Shown: positions 1 through 9,880 of the stretch, one piece after another
Numbering within the stretch: position 1 is the first letter of the stretch
Layout of the letters: each line of letters begins with the position of its first letter
Assembly: GCF_001293685.1 (NCBI RefSeq)
Contig: NZ_BCAG01000003.1
Location: 1,488,001 to 1,552,000 of the forward strand
Length of the DNA stretch: 64,000 nucleotides
Direction: 5' to 3'
Origin: Desulfatitalea tepidiphila
GTDB taxonomy: Bacteria > Desulfobacterota > Desulfobacteria > Desulfobacterales > Desulfosarcinaceae
Translations under genes and position numbers: made by a program
The notes under the pieces: generated by a model
Databases searched by the model: none
The model's input: only the letters and a program-made list of their open reading frames with translations
Told to the model about the DNA's origin: nothing

Positions 1-1358
1 AAACGGCTCAAGAATTCGATGGTCGCCTCACTGGTGTTGTCTGCGACGATAATCAGGTTGTCGTTTCCAAATACCTCGATAAAATTCAAAAAACATTGAC
101 GCTTGTTGATTTGCGGGATTTTGGTGCCACCATTTCGGTGATCGCAAATACGATAAATAATTTTCAGTTTGCTGTTATCAGCAACACGTTGTCTTGGAGG
201 TGCCTTAAGTGCGTCCGTATTAGGAAATGAAATTTTCATTTGGGCCTGATTGAATGTTGTATTGGATTGTGATTGATAACAATTAGAATTTTTATAAGGT
301 TTTGAATTGTAACCCTTTCTGATGATTTCCATTGATCTACTCACAAGCGCTTCGACTTCAATATCGATGTGAAAACGCTTGGCGCTTCGAAAACATGCTT
401 CGTAATCGAATTGATGATCCAGGATATGCTCAAATTCTTCAATGGTGTTTGCTTTATACCCATTGACGTCATTAATTATCAATTCAGGCAAAGCGCCATT
501 GCAAGTTCCCAGTACAGGGGTCCCCTTGGATATACTTTCAAGAATAGTTCGACCGAATGGCTCAGACATCTGACTGGGCATCAAGAAAAGTCGCGCCTTG
601 GAAAATGCTTCTCTATGAGCTATGCCTCGCTTTAATTCACCTCTGAACTCGAAACCCTTGATTGTTTTACTCAGCTCCATTAATTGATTTTCAAGGGGTT
701 TGTTGCCCGTTCCGTATGCCAAAAAGTTCTTTTCTGGATGTCTTCTGGCCAGTTCGACGAATAGGTCCAGACCTTTTGTTCGCCAGCCCCAGTTCAGTCC
801 GGCTACCCATAAATAATAGTCCTGACGGTCGGAAGGGGGACATAAGAAATACTCATCTTCTGATAGCCCTGTGTGCAAGGAGAATGATACCGCCTGTTGC
901 CATTCGGAGTTAGGGTCAACCCATTGGTTGAACTGAAATTCAGAAACAAAACGGTACCAAGTATTTTCACGAAAGGCAAACCACTCGCTTTTCTTTTTCG
1001 TATCCGGAACGAATTCATGAAATGTGCAAATTATTGGAATGCCCAAAGACTTCAAGGACTCAGCAGACCAGAAACTTTGAGACCAAATCACATCGGGTTT
1101 AACTTCTTTGATGATGGCCGGTAGGCTTTGGGCAAAGGGCCAAACATTTTTTTCAGGGCCAGGCAGTGGCGGAACATCCGATTCAATTATTTCAAACGGA
1201 TATTCATTGATAACTGTTCTTTTGGGTACGATACAAACAAAATCCTTATGAGTATTGTGCAGACCCCAAGCTAAGTTTTCCACACATGCTTCTATGCCAC
1301 CGTACGATATGGTAGGAAATTGCTGAAGGTCGCGACTCCCAATCAATGCAATTCTCAT
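1..1358 (-). CDS. Two-domain glycosyltransferase, C-terminus cut by window edge
   Basis: The frame is open on the minus strand from an ATG at 1358 to base 1 with no stop, so the protein is at least 452 residues and partial. The first ~350 residues look like a GT4-type retaining glycosyltransferase: N-terminal MRIALIGSRD with a YGGIE glycine loop, and a C-terminal half with MSEPFGRTILESISKGTPVLG, the usual GT4 nucleotide-sugar site (shown here in part: EPFGR...E). A second region starts near residue 405 (KIIYRICDHRNGG, then a VADN strand end), which resembles the start of a separate GT2-like domain. It is the last gene seen in the minus-strand island below flagellin, so a role in glycan assembly on flagellin or surface polysaccharide is inferred. 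The exact sugar is unknown. Confidence 0.72.
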   Translation of the reverse strand, partial: MRIALIGSRDLQQFPTISYGGIEACVENLAWGLHNTHKDFVCIVPKRTVINEYPFEIIESDVPPLPGPEKNVWPFAQSLPAIIKEVKPDVIWSQSFWSAESLKSLGIPIICTFHEFVPDTKKKSEWFAFRENTWYRFVSEFQFNQWVDPNSEWQQAVSFSLHTGLSEDEYFLCPPSDRQDYYLWVAGLNWGWRTKGLDLFVELARRHPEKNFLAYGTGNKPLENQLMELSKTIKGFEFRGELKRGIAHREAFSKARLFLMPSQMSEPFGRTILESISKGTPVLGTCNGALPELIINDVNGYKANTIEEFEHILDHQFDYEACFRSAKRFHIDIEVEALVSRSMEIIRKGYNSKPYKNSNCYQSQSNTTFNQAQMKISFPNTDALKAPPRQRVADNSKLKIIYRICDHRNGGTKIPQINKRQCFLNFIEVFGNDNLIIVADNTSEATIEFLSR

Positions 1359-1536
1359 AATGAAAGCCTAAGATGCTGACTTGTTTTGCCCTGAAAAAGT
1401 AAAAGTATTTATATTTCAAAACAAATCAATAAATTCACTTTACAGCCTTTGGTATATTTCCTTAAAATAAGAATAAAAGATAATTGGCCCACTTAGGTAA
1501 TGTTATCGTACAATTACACAACACCTCTTCCAGATA

Positions 1537-2712
1537 TCACACCAAGCTACGTAAAAATTCGGGAAGATAACTTTGAGGCTTTAAATTTAGCAGGGTTCTT
1601 CTGTCACTTTGAAGGTCCTTAAAGGACAGGTGTTCTATCTCACGCATCGTCAAATCAAGCATGTTTTCAGCTTCACCTCGGCATACCACGCCGACCCCGA
1701 AATCGCAGTCAAGGACGAACACCCGTAGATCGTTGCGTGTGGACCGAAGCCGTACGACCGATTTCCACACATCACCGCACCAATTTCCATTCCATCCAGC
1801 AAGGTTCATTCTATGGGCAGCTTCCCAAGATTCGGCCGGTAAAGCAGATGCCTCGCTTGGCGGATTGCAGTCGTGCATGAGAATCAACCCTCCGTTTGCA
1901 AGAAAATCCAAAGCATTGGATACATCTTGATAGGATTGATGATAAGTGTTCAGCCCATCCACGAAGGCCACATCGATCTTTTGCTTGTCGAATATCAAAG
2001 GTGCATGTCGTGCAAAAAATACATCCGAGGTTAAATAGTAGAATTCACAGCTATCGACCAACTTAAATGTCGGCGGGGGATTTTCGTTCGTGGCCCTGAG
2101 CGTAAGGTGAACGGCTTTGCTGGAACCGGACTGCAAGCATTTAAAATGCGTCACCATCACATTTGTCATCATTTTGTCGACGAAGTCTTGAGATGGTGTC
2201 GGATCAACACCATATTTATTTTTAGCATCGATATTACAGAAGCATTCTCCTGCGTCTATACCAATTTCCAGATAGGTATTCGCTTTGGTATGATTTATGA
2301 TTCGTTGAATAATTTCGAAATGATTCAATGAATTATCATTCGTTTCAAATTCGGATGGGAAAGGTTTATCCATCGCAGCAAGACGATCCTGAGCAATCTT
2401 AAGATGAGGGTTACACTGTAGAGATTGCCGATAACTTTTAATAGCATCATCCTTTTTGCATTGATGCGCATACGTTTCCCCGAGATTATAATGATATTCG
2501 GCAATTAAGGGATTGACGTCAATCGCTTTCTTGATGAGTTGCCCGGCTTCATTCAGTTTTCCGCGTTGCAACGAGAGGACACCCAGTAAATTCAAAGCAT
2601 CAGGATCAAATGGATTTTGGGAGAGAATAGTTCTATAAAGAACCTCCGCGGCTTCTAACTCACCAGTTTGATGGATTGCCATGGCATCTTTTAAAATGGA
2701 TTCTATTTTCAT
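1537..2712 (-). CDS. TPR-repeat SAM-dependent methyltransferase
   Basis: 391 residues. Residues ~1-115 form three TPR units (A-L-Y-R...P-D-A-L-N-L-LG pattern). Residues ~135-391 are a class I SAM methyltransferase of the Methyltransf_24 type: motif I is YLEIGIDAGEC, an acidic strand end is VDVAFVDG, and a later strand is GGLILMHDC. The TPR half resembles those of the neighbouring TPR-glycosyltransferases, so the same substrate-docking scheme is likely. Inferred role: O-methylation of a sugar or a protein side chain, plausibly on flagellin glycan. It starts 108 bp downstream of the 2821-4290 gene. The start ATG at 2712 has no strong Shine-Dalgarno. Confidence 0.75.
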   Translation of the reverse strand: MKIESILKDAMAIHQTGELEAAEVLYRTILSQNPFDPDALNLLGVLSLQRGKLNEAGQLIKKAIDVNPLIAEYHYNLGETYAHQCKKDDAIKSYRQSLQCNPHLKIAQDRLAAMDKPFPSEFETNDNSLNHFEIIQRIINHTKANTYLEIGIDAGECFCNIDAKNKYGVDPTPSQDFVDKMMTNVMVTHFKCLQSGSSKAVHLTLRATNENPPPTFKLVDSCEFYYLTSDVFFARHAPLIFDKQKIDVAFVDGLNTYHQSYQDVSNALDFLANGGLILMHDCNPPSEASALPAESWEAAHRMNLAGWNGNWCGDVWKSVVRLRSTRNDLRVFVLDCDFGVGVVCRGEAENMLDLTMREIEHLSFKDLQSDRRTLLNLKPQSYLPEFLRSLV

Positions 2713-2820
2713 TATGTTTTCGCTTTCTATCTAGGAATTGGCAATAAAAAAATAAAGCAAATTTCAGGCCATCATCTTTTGTTTAACATGATCCGAAAAT
2801 TTTCCGGGAAATAGATGATG

Positions 2821-4290
2821 CTAATGATGTGAAGCAGGAGACCACTGTTTAAGTTCCTCGACCAAGGTAGATACCAGAGCCCTCCAATCATCTTTTTCTG
2901 GTTGTCTAAAAAGGCGTGCCGTCGGATACCATGGGGTGTCCGAACGGATTTGAAGCCAACGCCAATCGGCTGCATGAGGCAATAGAATCCACACTGGTTT
3001 TCCCATGGCGCCGGCCAGATGGGCGGTGGCTGTATCAATGGAGATGACCAGATCCAGATGACTGATAGCTGCTGCTGTCGCATGAAAATCAACTAGAGAA
3101 TTACCCCAATGTATCATATTGGCATGTTCGAGAAGGTCGGCGGTGATACCTGGCGGCAATTGTTTCTGCAGACTAAAAAATTGTAAATTTGTCATTACTT
3201 TCGTCAACCTTGAGATAATTTCCCACGGGCAAGAGCGTCGGGGGTCTGTTGCGCTTCCGGACCATACAAGACCAATGCGAGCTCCACATCGAGAAGAAAG
3301 TCGGGATTGCCACCGGGATACTTCCACTGGCGAAGGATGCAAATATGGTATTTGTGCTGGGATGCTTTCTATAGTCGTTCCGAAAAGAAGCGGAAGGCTC
3401 ATCAGTGGAACATAGAGATCATAATCTATTTCCCGAGGCTTTAGACGGCCAAAGGGAATGATTCGATCGACAGATGTTATGTGTTCCAACAGAGATACGA
3501 GGGAGGCATGGACCTCAAGGGTTACGGTGCCACCTAATGCTTTGACCATCGGCATATAGCGGCAAAACTGAATGACATCTCCCAAACCCTGTTCACAATG
3601 CACCAATAGCCGTTTATCTTGAAAAGGTGCTCCATTCCAACGTAAGATGTTGAGTTGATGAGGGTATACTTGTCGCGCCGATTGGCGATGAAAACGCCAT
3701 TCATATTCTTGCCATCCATTGCGGAAGTCTCCTTCAGCCAACAATGCTATCGCATGGTTGAAGTGTGCTTCAGGATAATTCGGATTCAGTTTCAGGGCGG
3801 TTTCATACCAGATTTTGGCTTTTTTCAGGTCGCCTTGATCGTGCCATGTCTTGCCAATGTTGTTCAAGGCCTTCAAATTTTCAGGATCAAATGCCAGCGC
3901 CCGGCCATATGGGGCAAGCGCACCGTTTGATCTTCCTTCTTTATAAATGGTATTCCCCAAATTGATCAACGCATCGGTATCACGGGGATTTAAATCTATT
4001 GCGCAACGGTATGCGTTCTCTGCTTCCAAGAGCATATCCATTGCCTGCAGAACGTCCCCGCGGCAGCGATGGAAGCGTGAGTCTTTTGGATTGATTGAAA
4101 GAGCCTTGTTGAACTGTGACAATGCAGCATCCCAGTCCCCGAGTTCCATGAGGACACGCCCGTGAAGGTAAAACACATCCGGTTCGTCTGGGTAGCTCAA
4201 GGCAAGTCGAGCGTAGGCAATGGATGCAGCCTGCCAATTCCCGCTGGCGACAAATTTCTCGGCCTCTTCGACGAAAGCACTACTTTCCAC
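2821..4290 (-). CDS. TPR-GT9-like glycosyltransferase
   Basis: 489 residues starting with GTG. Residues ~1-190 carry five or so TPR units. The rest is a GT9/heptosyltransferase-like fold with the hallmarks CEQGLGDVIQFCRY, IGLVWSGS, SIDTATAHLAGAMGKPVW and a C-terminal P-W-Y-P-T-A-R-L-F-R-Q. Family knowledge: such proteins transfer sugar from a nucleotide donor, while TPRs dock protein acceptors. The start overlaps the stop of the 1054-aa gene by 11 bp, indicating translational coupling in one operon. It is highly similar in layout to three other modules here, so local duplication is likely. Substrate unknown; flagellin glycosylation is the working inference. Confidence 0.8.
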   Translation of the reverse strand: MESSAFVEEAEKFVASGNWQAASIAYARLALSYPDEPDVFYLHGRVLMELGDWDAALSQFNKALSINPKDSRFHRCRGDVLQAMDMLLEAENAYRCAIDLNPRDTDALINLGNTIYKEGRSNGALAPYGRALAFDPENLKALNNIGKTWHDQGDLKKAKIWYETALKLNPNYPEAHFNHAIALLAEGDFRNGWQEYEWRFHRQSARQVYPHQLNILRWNGAPFQDKRLLVHCEQGLGDVIQFCRYMPMVKALGGTVTLEVHASLVSLLEHITSVDRIIPFGRLKPREIDYDLYVPLMSLPLLFGTTIESIPAQIPYLHPSPVEVSRWQSRLSSRCGARIGLVWSGSATDPRRSCPWEIISRLTKVMTNLQFFSLQKQLPPGITADLLEHANMIHWGNSLVDFHATAAAISHLDLVISIDTATAHLAGAMGKPVWILLPHAADWRWLQIRSDTPWYPTARLFRQPEKDDWRALVSTLVEELKQWSPASHH

Positions 4291-7200
4291 AACCGCACAG
4301 CTCCTTTTTTATGGCTTTCGAGACAAAGCGGATCGTGTTTTGCCAATCTCCGGCTATGGGCTGTCGGAACAGCCTCACGGTAGGGTACCAAGGCGAGTCA
4401 TCGCGTTGAAGCATCCAGCGCCAATCAGGAAGATAAGGCAACAATACCCAAGTGGGTTTTCCCATGGCGCCTGCCAAATGAGCTACAGCCGTATCAACGG
4501 TGATCACCAGGTCAAGGCAGGATATAGCTGCCGCCGTATCGCAGAAATCTCTAAAATGCTGGCCCAAATGGATAAAGCCTTCCAATTGACCGACCTTTTC
4601 GGAATCCCTTGGGGAGAGTTCCTTTTGAAGGCTGTAGCACTGAACGCCATCGAAATTGATTATCTCCTGAAAGTCTAAAACATCACAAGAACGGTTATGG
4701 TCGTTAATGTGATTGGGATTGCCGGACCATACGAGACCAATCTTAAACTTTTCACAATTTATTCGATCGCGCCATAAAGCGATCTTTTCGGGCCTGGGTG
4801 TCAAATAGGGGATGGAGTTTGGAATCGTCGACGGTGTGATGTTCAGGTGGCTTGGTAAATCCAACAGTGGCACATAAAAGTCTGCAGGCGCCAATTCCAT
4901 TGATTCGGAACTTAATTTTTCCAAATGATCGACACCCGGAAAACCCTGAAAGATTGGCATCAACTGGGGCTGTACTTGAAATGTCACCAATCCACCAAGT
5001 GCTTTAACAATTGGCAGAAAGCGTGAGAATTGGATGGTATCGCCCAAACCCTGTTCACAGTGGACGATCAACCGTTTACCAGGGAAAGGTTTTCCGTGCC
5101 ATCGTGGGATGTTGAAGCGGTGCGGATAGGCTTGTTCTCGTATCCTCCCTTCTTTGAACCGCCATTTATAATGGTACCAACCGGATTCAAAATCCCCTTG
5201 CATCAGGCAGGTCGTGGCCAGGCTGAGTCTTGATTGAATATCATCGGGCGCCAGGTCGAGTGAGCGCTCAAAATGATGGCGCGCCTGTGCCAAGTCGAGT
5301 TTTTTCAAATAGAGTTTTCCCGTTTCACGGTGAGCTTGCGCATTGTCAGGCTGGATCCGGAGCGCTTTTGTATACCATGTGATGGCAGCTTCAAGGTCAT
5401 CCAGGTCCATATATACGTTTCCAAGATTGTAATAGGCCTGTAAATAATCCGTGTTGCAGCCGATTGCGCTGAAGAACATGGCCATGGCTTTTTCTGGTTG
5501 ACGCATTCGTTGATATGCCAGGCCGAGGTTATTCATAGAAAAATAATCGAATGGATTTTGCAGAAGAGCGAGGGGCAGTGTCCTGATCGCATCTTCGTAT
5601 TTTTCGGCTTCAAGATAAAGTAATCCCAAGGTGGCTAATGCGGGGCCATTCTCCGGATCCAACGCCAATAAATCCAGGTAAAGGTTCTCAGCCTTTGCGT
5701 ATGATTTTCTATGATGCAGTGAAACAGCAGAGTTATATAAGCATAGGTGCGGCTCATGAGTGTAGGGGGCCTTTTTACGTTCTGCCCATCGGGATAAGTC
5801 ATTGGCGATCGCCCTGAGAGGCACATCCCAATTACCTGGCTCTGTTTGCCGAAAAAGCTGCATGGAAGAATACCAGGGCGTTTTGATATCGAAAAGGAAC
5901 CAGCGCCAGTCGGGAATAAAAGGCAAAAGCACCCAGACTGGTTTTCCCATGGCTCCAGATAGATGGGCTGCAGCTGTATCGATAGAGATGACCAAGTCAA
6001 GATTGGCAATAACCGCTGCCGTGTCGGAAAAATCCCTCAACTCAGGGCCCAATTGGATTACCCATTCAGCGCTATTGTTTTGTTCCCGGCAGACATGTTT
6101 TTGCAATCCATACCATTGTATGCCTGGTATTTCGGACAGGATTTTGAATTTATTGAGACTGCAATGTCGTGACGGATCAGCAGCCGAGCCCTGCCAAACC
6201 AAACCGATTTTTAATCCGGCACCCGATAATCGATCTGACCAATATGCAGTCTTTTTACGATCTGCGAAAAGATAGGGAGCGTTGGATGGTATTGTTTCGC
6301 GCGTGATGCCAAGTTTCCCTGGCAGGCTGAGCAAGGGGATACAATAATCACAACGAGCGCTTGGGGGGGTATCCAAGTTTCGTAGGATGACTTCGTCAAT
6401 ATAAGGTAACGACCTGAATAGATTGAACAGCGCAGGTCTTGTTTCAAACACGACGTGTGCGCCTTTTGATTTCAGCACCAACAAAAACCGACTGAACATT
6501 AAGACGTCGCCAAATCCCTGTTCATCATAAACCAGGATTGTCTTCCCATTCAGCGACTGACCTTCCCAGAGTGGCAGATCATATCGGTTCGGGTAACCGT
6601 TATTTTCGCCGAAAAAACGCAGGCGCCATTCATATTCCTTCCAGCCTTCGTGAAAATCCTGCAACAGCAAAAGCACCAAACTTAAATTGAAGTGTGCCTC
6701 GATGAATTCCGGCTGTAATCGAATGGCTTCGCGATAATGTCGGGCTGCCTCCTCGAAATGGTGTGTCAGGCGCGCCAAGTTGCCGAGATTGCATTGGGTG
6801 CGTGCACAATAAGGGGCGATTCGAACTGCCTCCATAAGCACACTTCTCGCCTCTTCGGTCCGATTCATTTTTGATAGACAAATTGCCAACAGGTTGAAAG
6901 CCGGAACATAATTCGAATCGATTTTAATAGCAGTGCGCAAATGGCGTTCGGCGCCATAGAAATCATGTGTAGAAAGGAGGATCTCACCCCAGCTGAAATG
7001 GGCTTTAGCATGATTCGGATTAATCCCTAAAACGATTTTGAAACATCGGACGGCAGCGCCGAAATTCCCATCATTTTTGTGGACCAATCCTTCGTTGTAG
7101 AGCGCTGGCACCATGGCGGGTTCGATAGCCAATGCCCTTCTGAACGACAGCAGGGCGGAATCGTATCGACCGCAAGCCATCCAGGCCAGACCGATCTCAT

Positions 7201-7444
7201 TATGAAAGTCAGGTTGACCTGATGGAACCGATAATGCTTGGGATAAATGCTTTAATGCTTCCGGGTATTGCCGCTGAGCCAAGGTAATCAAGTCGTGGAG
7301 ATGTAATGTATCCGTTTGGTGAGAAACATTATCCATAGTATTTAGACCTATCGAGTAGTCTCGATGGGCCCGATCGGGTTGAACCGCATTGGAGATATTC
7401 GTTGAAGAATGGTTGCGAAAATCTGATGTCAAACGACTATTCAT
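4280..7444 (-). CDS. Double TPR-GT9-like glycosyltransferase (tandem fused modules)
   Basis: 1054 residues made of two complete TPR + GT9-like modules in one chain. Module A spans about residues 55-560 (YDEQGFGDVLMFSRF, IGLVWQGSAADP, SIDTAAAHLSGAMGKPVW). Module B spans about 565-1054 (CEQGLGDTIQFSRF, IGLVWSGNPN, TVDTAVAHLAGAMGKPTW). Both keep the glycine-rich donor loop and the C-terminal D-W-R-W segment, so both may be active. It is the middle gene of the array, overlapping the downstream 489-aa gene. The in-frame fusion of two whole enzymes suggests processive or paired sugar addition, which is inference. ATG at 7444; 162 bp separates it from the upstream 607-aa gene. Confidence 0.8.
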   Translation of the reverse strand: MNSRLTSDFRNHSSTNISNAVQPDRAHRDYSIGLNTMDNVSHQTDTLHLHDLITLAQRQYPEALKHLSQALSVPSGQPDFHNEIGLAWMACGRYDSALLSFRRALAIEPAMVPALYNEGLVHKNDGNFGAAVRCFKIVLGINPNHAKAHFSWGEILLSTHDFYGAERHLRTAIKIDSNYVPAFNLLAICLSKMNRTEEARSVLMEAVRIAPYCARTQCNLGNLARLTHHFEEAARHYREAIRLQPEFIEAHFNLSLVLLLLQDFHEGWKEYEWRLRFFGENNGYPNRYDLPLWEGQSLNGKTILVYDEQGFGDVLMFSRFLLVLKSKGAHVVFETRPALFNLFRSLPYIDEVILRNLDTPPSARCDYCIPLLSLPGKLGITRETIPSNAPYLFADRKKTAYWSDRLSGAGLKIGLVWQGSAADPSRHCSLNKFKILSEIPGIQWYGLQKHVCREQNNSAEWVIQLGPELRDFSDTAAVIANLDLVISIDTAAAHLSGAMGKPVWVLLPFIPDWRWFLFDIKTPWYSSMQLFRQTEPGNWDVPLRAIANDLSRWAERKKAPYTHEPHLCLYNSAVSLHHRKSYAKAENLYLDLLALDPENGPALATLGLLYLEAEKYEDAIRTLPLALLQNPFDYFSMNNLGLAYQRMRQPEKAMAMFFSAIGCNTDYLQAYYNLGNVYMDLDDLEAAITWYTKALRIQPDNAQAHRETGKLYLKKLDLAQARHHFERSLDLAPDDIQSRLSLATTCLMQGDFESGWYHYKWRFKEGRIREQAYPHRFNIPRWHGKPFPGKRLIVHCEQGLGDTIQFSRFLPIVKALGGLVTFQVQPQLMPIFQGFPGVDHLEKLSSESMELAPADFYVPLLDLPSHLNITPSTIPNSIPYLTPRPEKIALWRDRINCEKFKIGLVWSGNPNHINDHNRSCDVLDFQEIINFDGVQCYSLQKELSPRDSEKVGQLEGFIHLGQHFRDFCDTAAAISCLDLVITVDTAVAHLAGAMGKPTWVLLPYLPDWRWMLQRDDSPWYPTVRLFRQPIAGDWQNTIRFVSKAIKKELCGCGK

Positions 7445-7606
7445 TTGGTTGATTAATTTTTGGAATGTATATTTAAGTTAAGAGATCGCTCAAGATCGTC
7501 CATGTTCGATCCGTAGGTTGAATTTTACTGGCTTCGATGGCTATCTTGGTTTGTAAATCCGCGTGTAAATGATCTTGGAGAAAATGCTTTTTTGCTTCTT
7601 AGTTGG

Positions 7607-9430
7607 TCATGGTTCTGTTCTCTTTAAGTGCCTTAGCTCCTGCTCCATGGATGCAGTGACCGATGCCCAGTCCTTAGGGCGCGGCTGGCGAAATAGCGTA
7701 ATGGTTGGATACCAGTGCGTGTGTTTACCTTCCATGCCCCAGCGCCAATCCGGAATATAAGGAATCATAATCCAAGCCGGCTTTCCCATAGCGCCCGCCA
7801 GGTGCGCTACCGAAGTGTCTACGGTGATGAGCAGATCGAGTTGAGCCAGAACTGCCGCAGTATCGGAAAAGTCTTCCAGTCGGGTTCCCAACCTTGTAAT
7901 GTTGGAGTATGGATAAGCATCCAGTTGGCGCTCGGCAGCCCCCTTCTGAAGGGCGATAAATTGGATCGCTTTATGTTTTAACAGTGGTGACAGCGCTTCA
8001 AAGCCACATGACCTGATGGCATCGTTGCCATGTTCGGGCCGGCCGGCCCATACCAGCCCGATTTTCAATGGGCCAGGTGGCAATAAGCTTTTCCATTGGG
8101 CGGTTTTATTTTCAGAAGCCCTGATATAGGGTGCCCATTCTCCCATTTGCTGCGGCTTTAATTTCATCAGCCATGGAATACTCATCAGGGGGATGTAGTG
8201 ATCGAATGACACTTTAGATGGACCATTTGATGTGCGCTCGACAATTTGGTCGATACCCAGGGTGTTTTCAAGCAATGGAATGATCTCGGGCCTTGTTTCA
8301 AACACCAGACGGCCGCACATTGATTTAGCCCAGGGAAGATATCGGACGAACTGAAAGGTGTCTCCCAGGCCCTGTTCGTCATGCACGAAAAGCGTCTGAT
8401 TAGGGATCGTCCTGCCATCCCAGCGTCGGCCATGGATACGATGGGGGTAGATGGTGCGCCAGTGACTGAGGTTGAATCGGTGCTCGAAATCCTGCCAGCC
8501 CGACTGCCAGTTACCCTTCAACAAATTTAGCAAGGCGCGATTCCAACGGGCAACCGCGAGTTTGGGTTCGATTTGGAGCGCACGATTAAAATATTTCCCA
8601 GCGCGATCGAAATCTCCTATGTTTTTACAGGTTAGAGCCAAATTGTTCCAGGCCTCTGCGTAGTCAGGACGCAATTGGATGGCTTTGGAAAAATGAAGAA
8701 TCGCGGCATCATGCCTCTCCATCAATCGATATACGCTGCCCAGATTATAATGACCTTCCGCGAGTTTCGGATCGAGTGCCAAAACCTGTTCAAAAGCCGT
8801 AATTGCTTCCGTATAACGCTTTGAATTTTTGAGCATGTTTCCCATGTTATTATGTGCGGGCAGCATACCTGGATCTAATGCGATTGCTTTTTGGTATTTC
8901 TCAATTGCCGCTGTGGTTTTGGCTTTTCGGGAATCCAATTCTGCCAGGTTAAACCAGGCCTCGGCCAAATCCGGAGAGAGTCGCGCAGCTTGTTCGAAGC
9001 ATGAGCGGGCTTTTTCGAATTCCCCCTTGGCAAGGTAGGCCTTGCCGAGGTTGTTTTCTAGTTCCGCCCATCTCGGATTAATGACTTTGGCATGTTGCAG
9101 CCATTGTATCGCGTTTTCATTTTCCCCTTTGATTAAAAGCAGACTGCCCAGGCAAAATGCGCCTTTGGCGTGATCAGGATCGGCGGCCAGGAGTTGTCGG
9201 TAGTACTTTACGGCACCATCGAAATTTGATTGTGATTTCAAGCATTGGGCCATATTAAATAGCGCATCCGGCCAAGCGGGGCGCTCAATCAGAGCCTTTT
9301 GGTATAAGTTGGCTGCTTCAGCAAGACGTCCTTTCCGGTGGAGAGCCACCGCAAGGTTATATAAATTCTGTTCCGGCATTGTGGGAATAGTCCTTGGAAA
9401 GACATAGGGGATAGAAACTTTCGAGTCCAT
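7607..9430 (-). CDS. TPR-GT9-like glycosyltransferase, long TPR array
   Basis: 607 residues. Residues ~20-310 form about eight consecutive TPRs ending P-x-A-x-A-x-W-N-x-A. Residues ~320-607 are the GT9-like domain (HDEQGLGDTFQFVRY, IGLVWAGRPEHGND, TVDTSVAHLAGAMGKPAW, then D-W-R-W). The first 17 residues are not TPR-like; an alternative ATG near 9379 (MPEQNLYNLAV) is equally credible, since neither has a strong ribosome site. It is the first glycosyltransferase after flaF. Function is inferred as flagellin-directed glycosyl transfer from its location. Confidence 0.8.
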   Translation of the reverse strand: MDSKVSIPYVFPRTIPTMPEQNLYNLAVALHRKGRLAEAANLYQKALIERPAWPDALFNMAQCLKSQSNFDGAVKYYRQLLAADPDHAKGAFCLGSLLLIKGENENAIQWLQHAKVINPRWAELENNLGKAYLAKGEFEKARSCFEQAARLSPDLAEAWFNLAELDSRKAKTTAAIEKYQKAIALDPGMLPAHNNMGNMLKNSKRYTEAITAFEQVLALDPKLAEGHYNLGSVYRLMERHDAAILHFSKAIQLRPDYAEAWNNLALTCKNIGDFDRAGKYFNRALQIEPKLAVARWNRALLNLLKGNWQSGWQDFEHRFNLSHWRTIYPHRIHGRRWDGRTIPNQTLFVHDEQGLGDTFQFVRYLPWAKSMCGRLVFETRPEIIPLLENTLGIDQIVERTSNGPSKVSFDHYIPLMSIPWLMKLKPQQMGEWAPYIRASENKTAQWKSLLPPGPLKIGLVWAGRPEHGNDAIRSCGFEALSPLLKHKAIQFIALQKGAAERQLDAYPYSNITRLGTRLEDFSDTAAVLAQLDLLITVDTSVAHLAGAMGKPAWIMIPYIPDWRWGMEGKHTHWYPTITLFRQPRPKDWASVTASMEQELRHLKRTEP

Positions 9431-9880
9431 TTAAAAATTCGCGATCGTCGAAGGTTTGAGGGATACTTGCAATGCATAGTTTGCAATTTGCTTCGACGTA
9501 ATCGAGATTCTGTTTCAATGGCTTTAAGTGCTTTTTAGTTGGCTTCATATGCTTTGTAAATCTTTCACCAAAGAATAAATCGGTTAAAACCGATGTCCTG
9601 ATGCCAAGGGTGGGATGCCAGAAAACATTTATCACCTGCTCCAGTCCAGTGCATGAATCACAGCAAAATCAATGCCATGCCAAATTGGATCGTGAGTATT
9701 TTAACGCTTTCTATTTTAAGGAAATTACATGCGAAAAGGGGAGCAACTAATATTTCAGCGCCAATTCATCGCCGTTCTAGTAAGTTGTCGTGTCAATTTG
9801 ATGGCTATACGTCAGGGGAGAGGGAATAGATGAGCGCCGCCCGCCAAAAGAGGAGTCGAGCGGCGCTGGTAATGAAAGAG
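9431..9880. other. 450-bp gene-free stretch between flaF and the glycosyltransferase array
   Basis: No ORF here has domain-like composition. The only clear structure is a GC-rich inverted repeat at 9833-9867 (AGCGCCGC ... GCGGCGCT), just after the flaF stop on the minus strand. It may end or stabilise the flagellin-flbT-flaF transcript but has no U-tract. I see no sigma-28 or sigma-54 match for the array downstream. Confidence 0.4.

Noticed and set aside
9357-9635. 92-codon minus-strand frame before the 607-aa glycosyltransferase
   Set aside because: Overlaps the start of the larger gene in another frame; no domain, no ribosome site.
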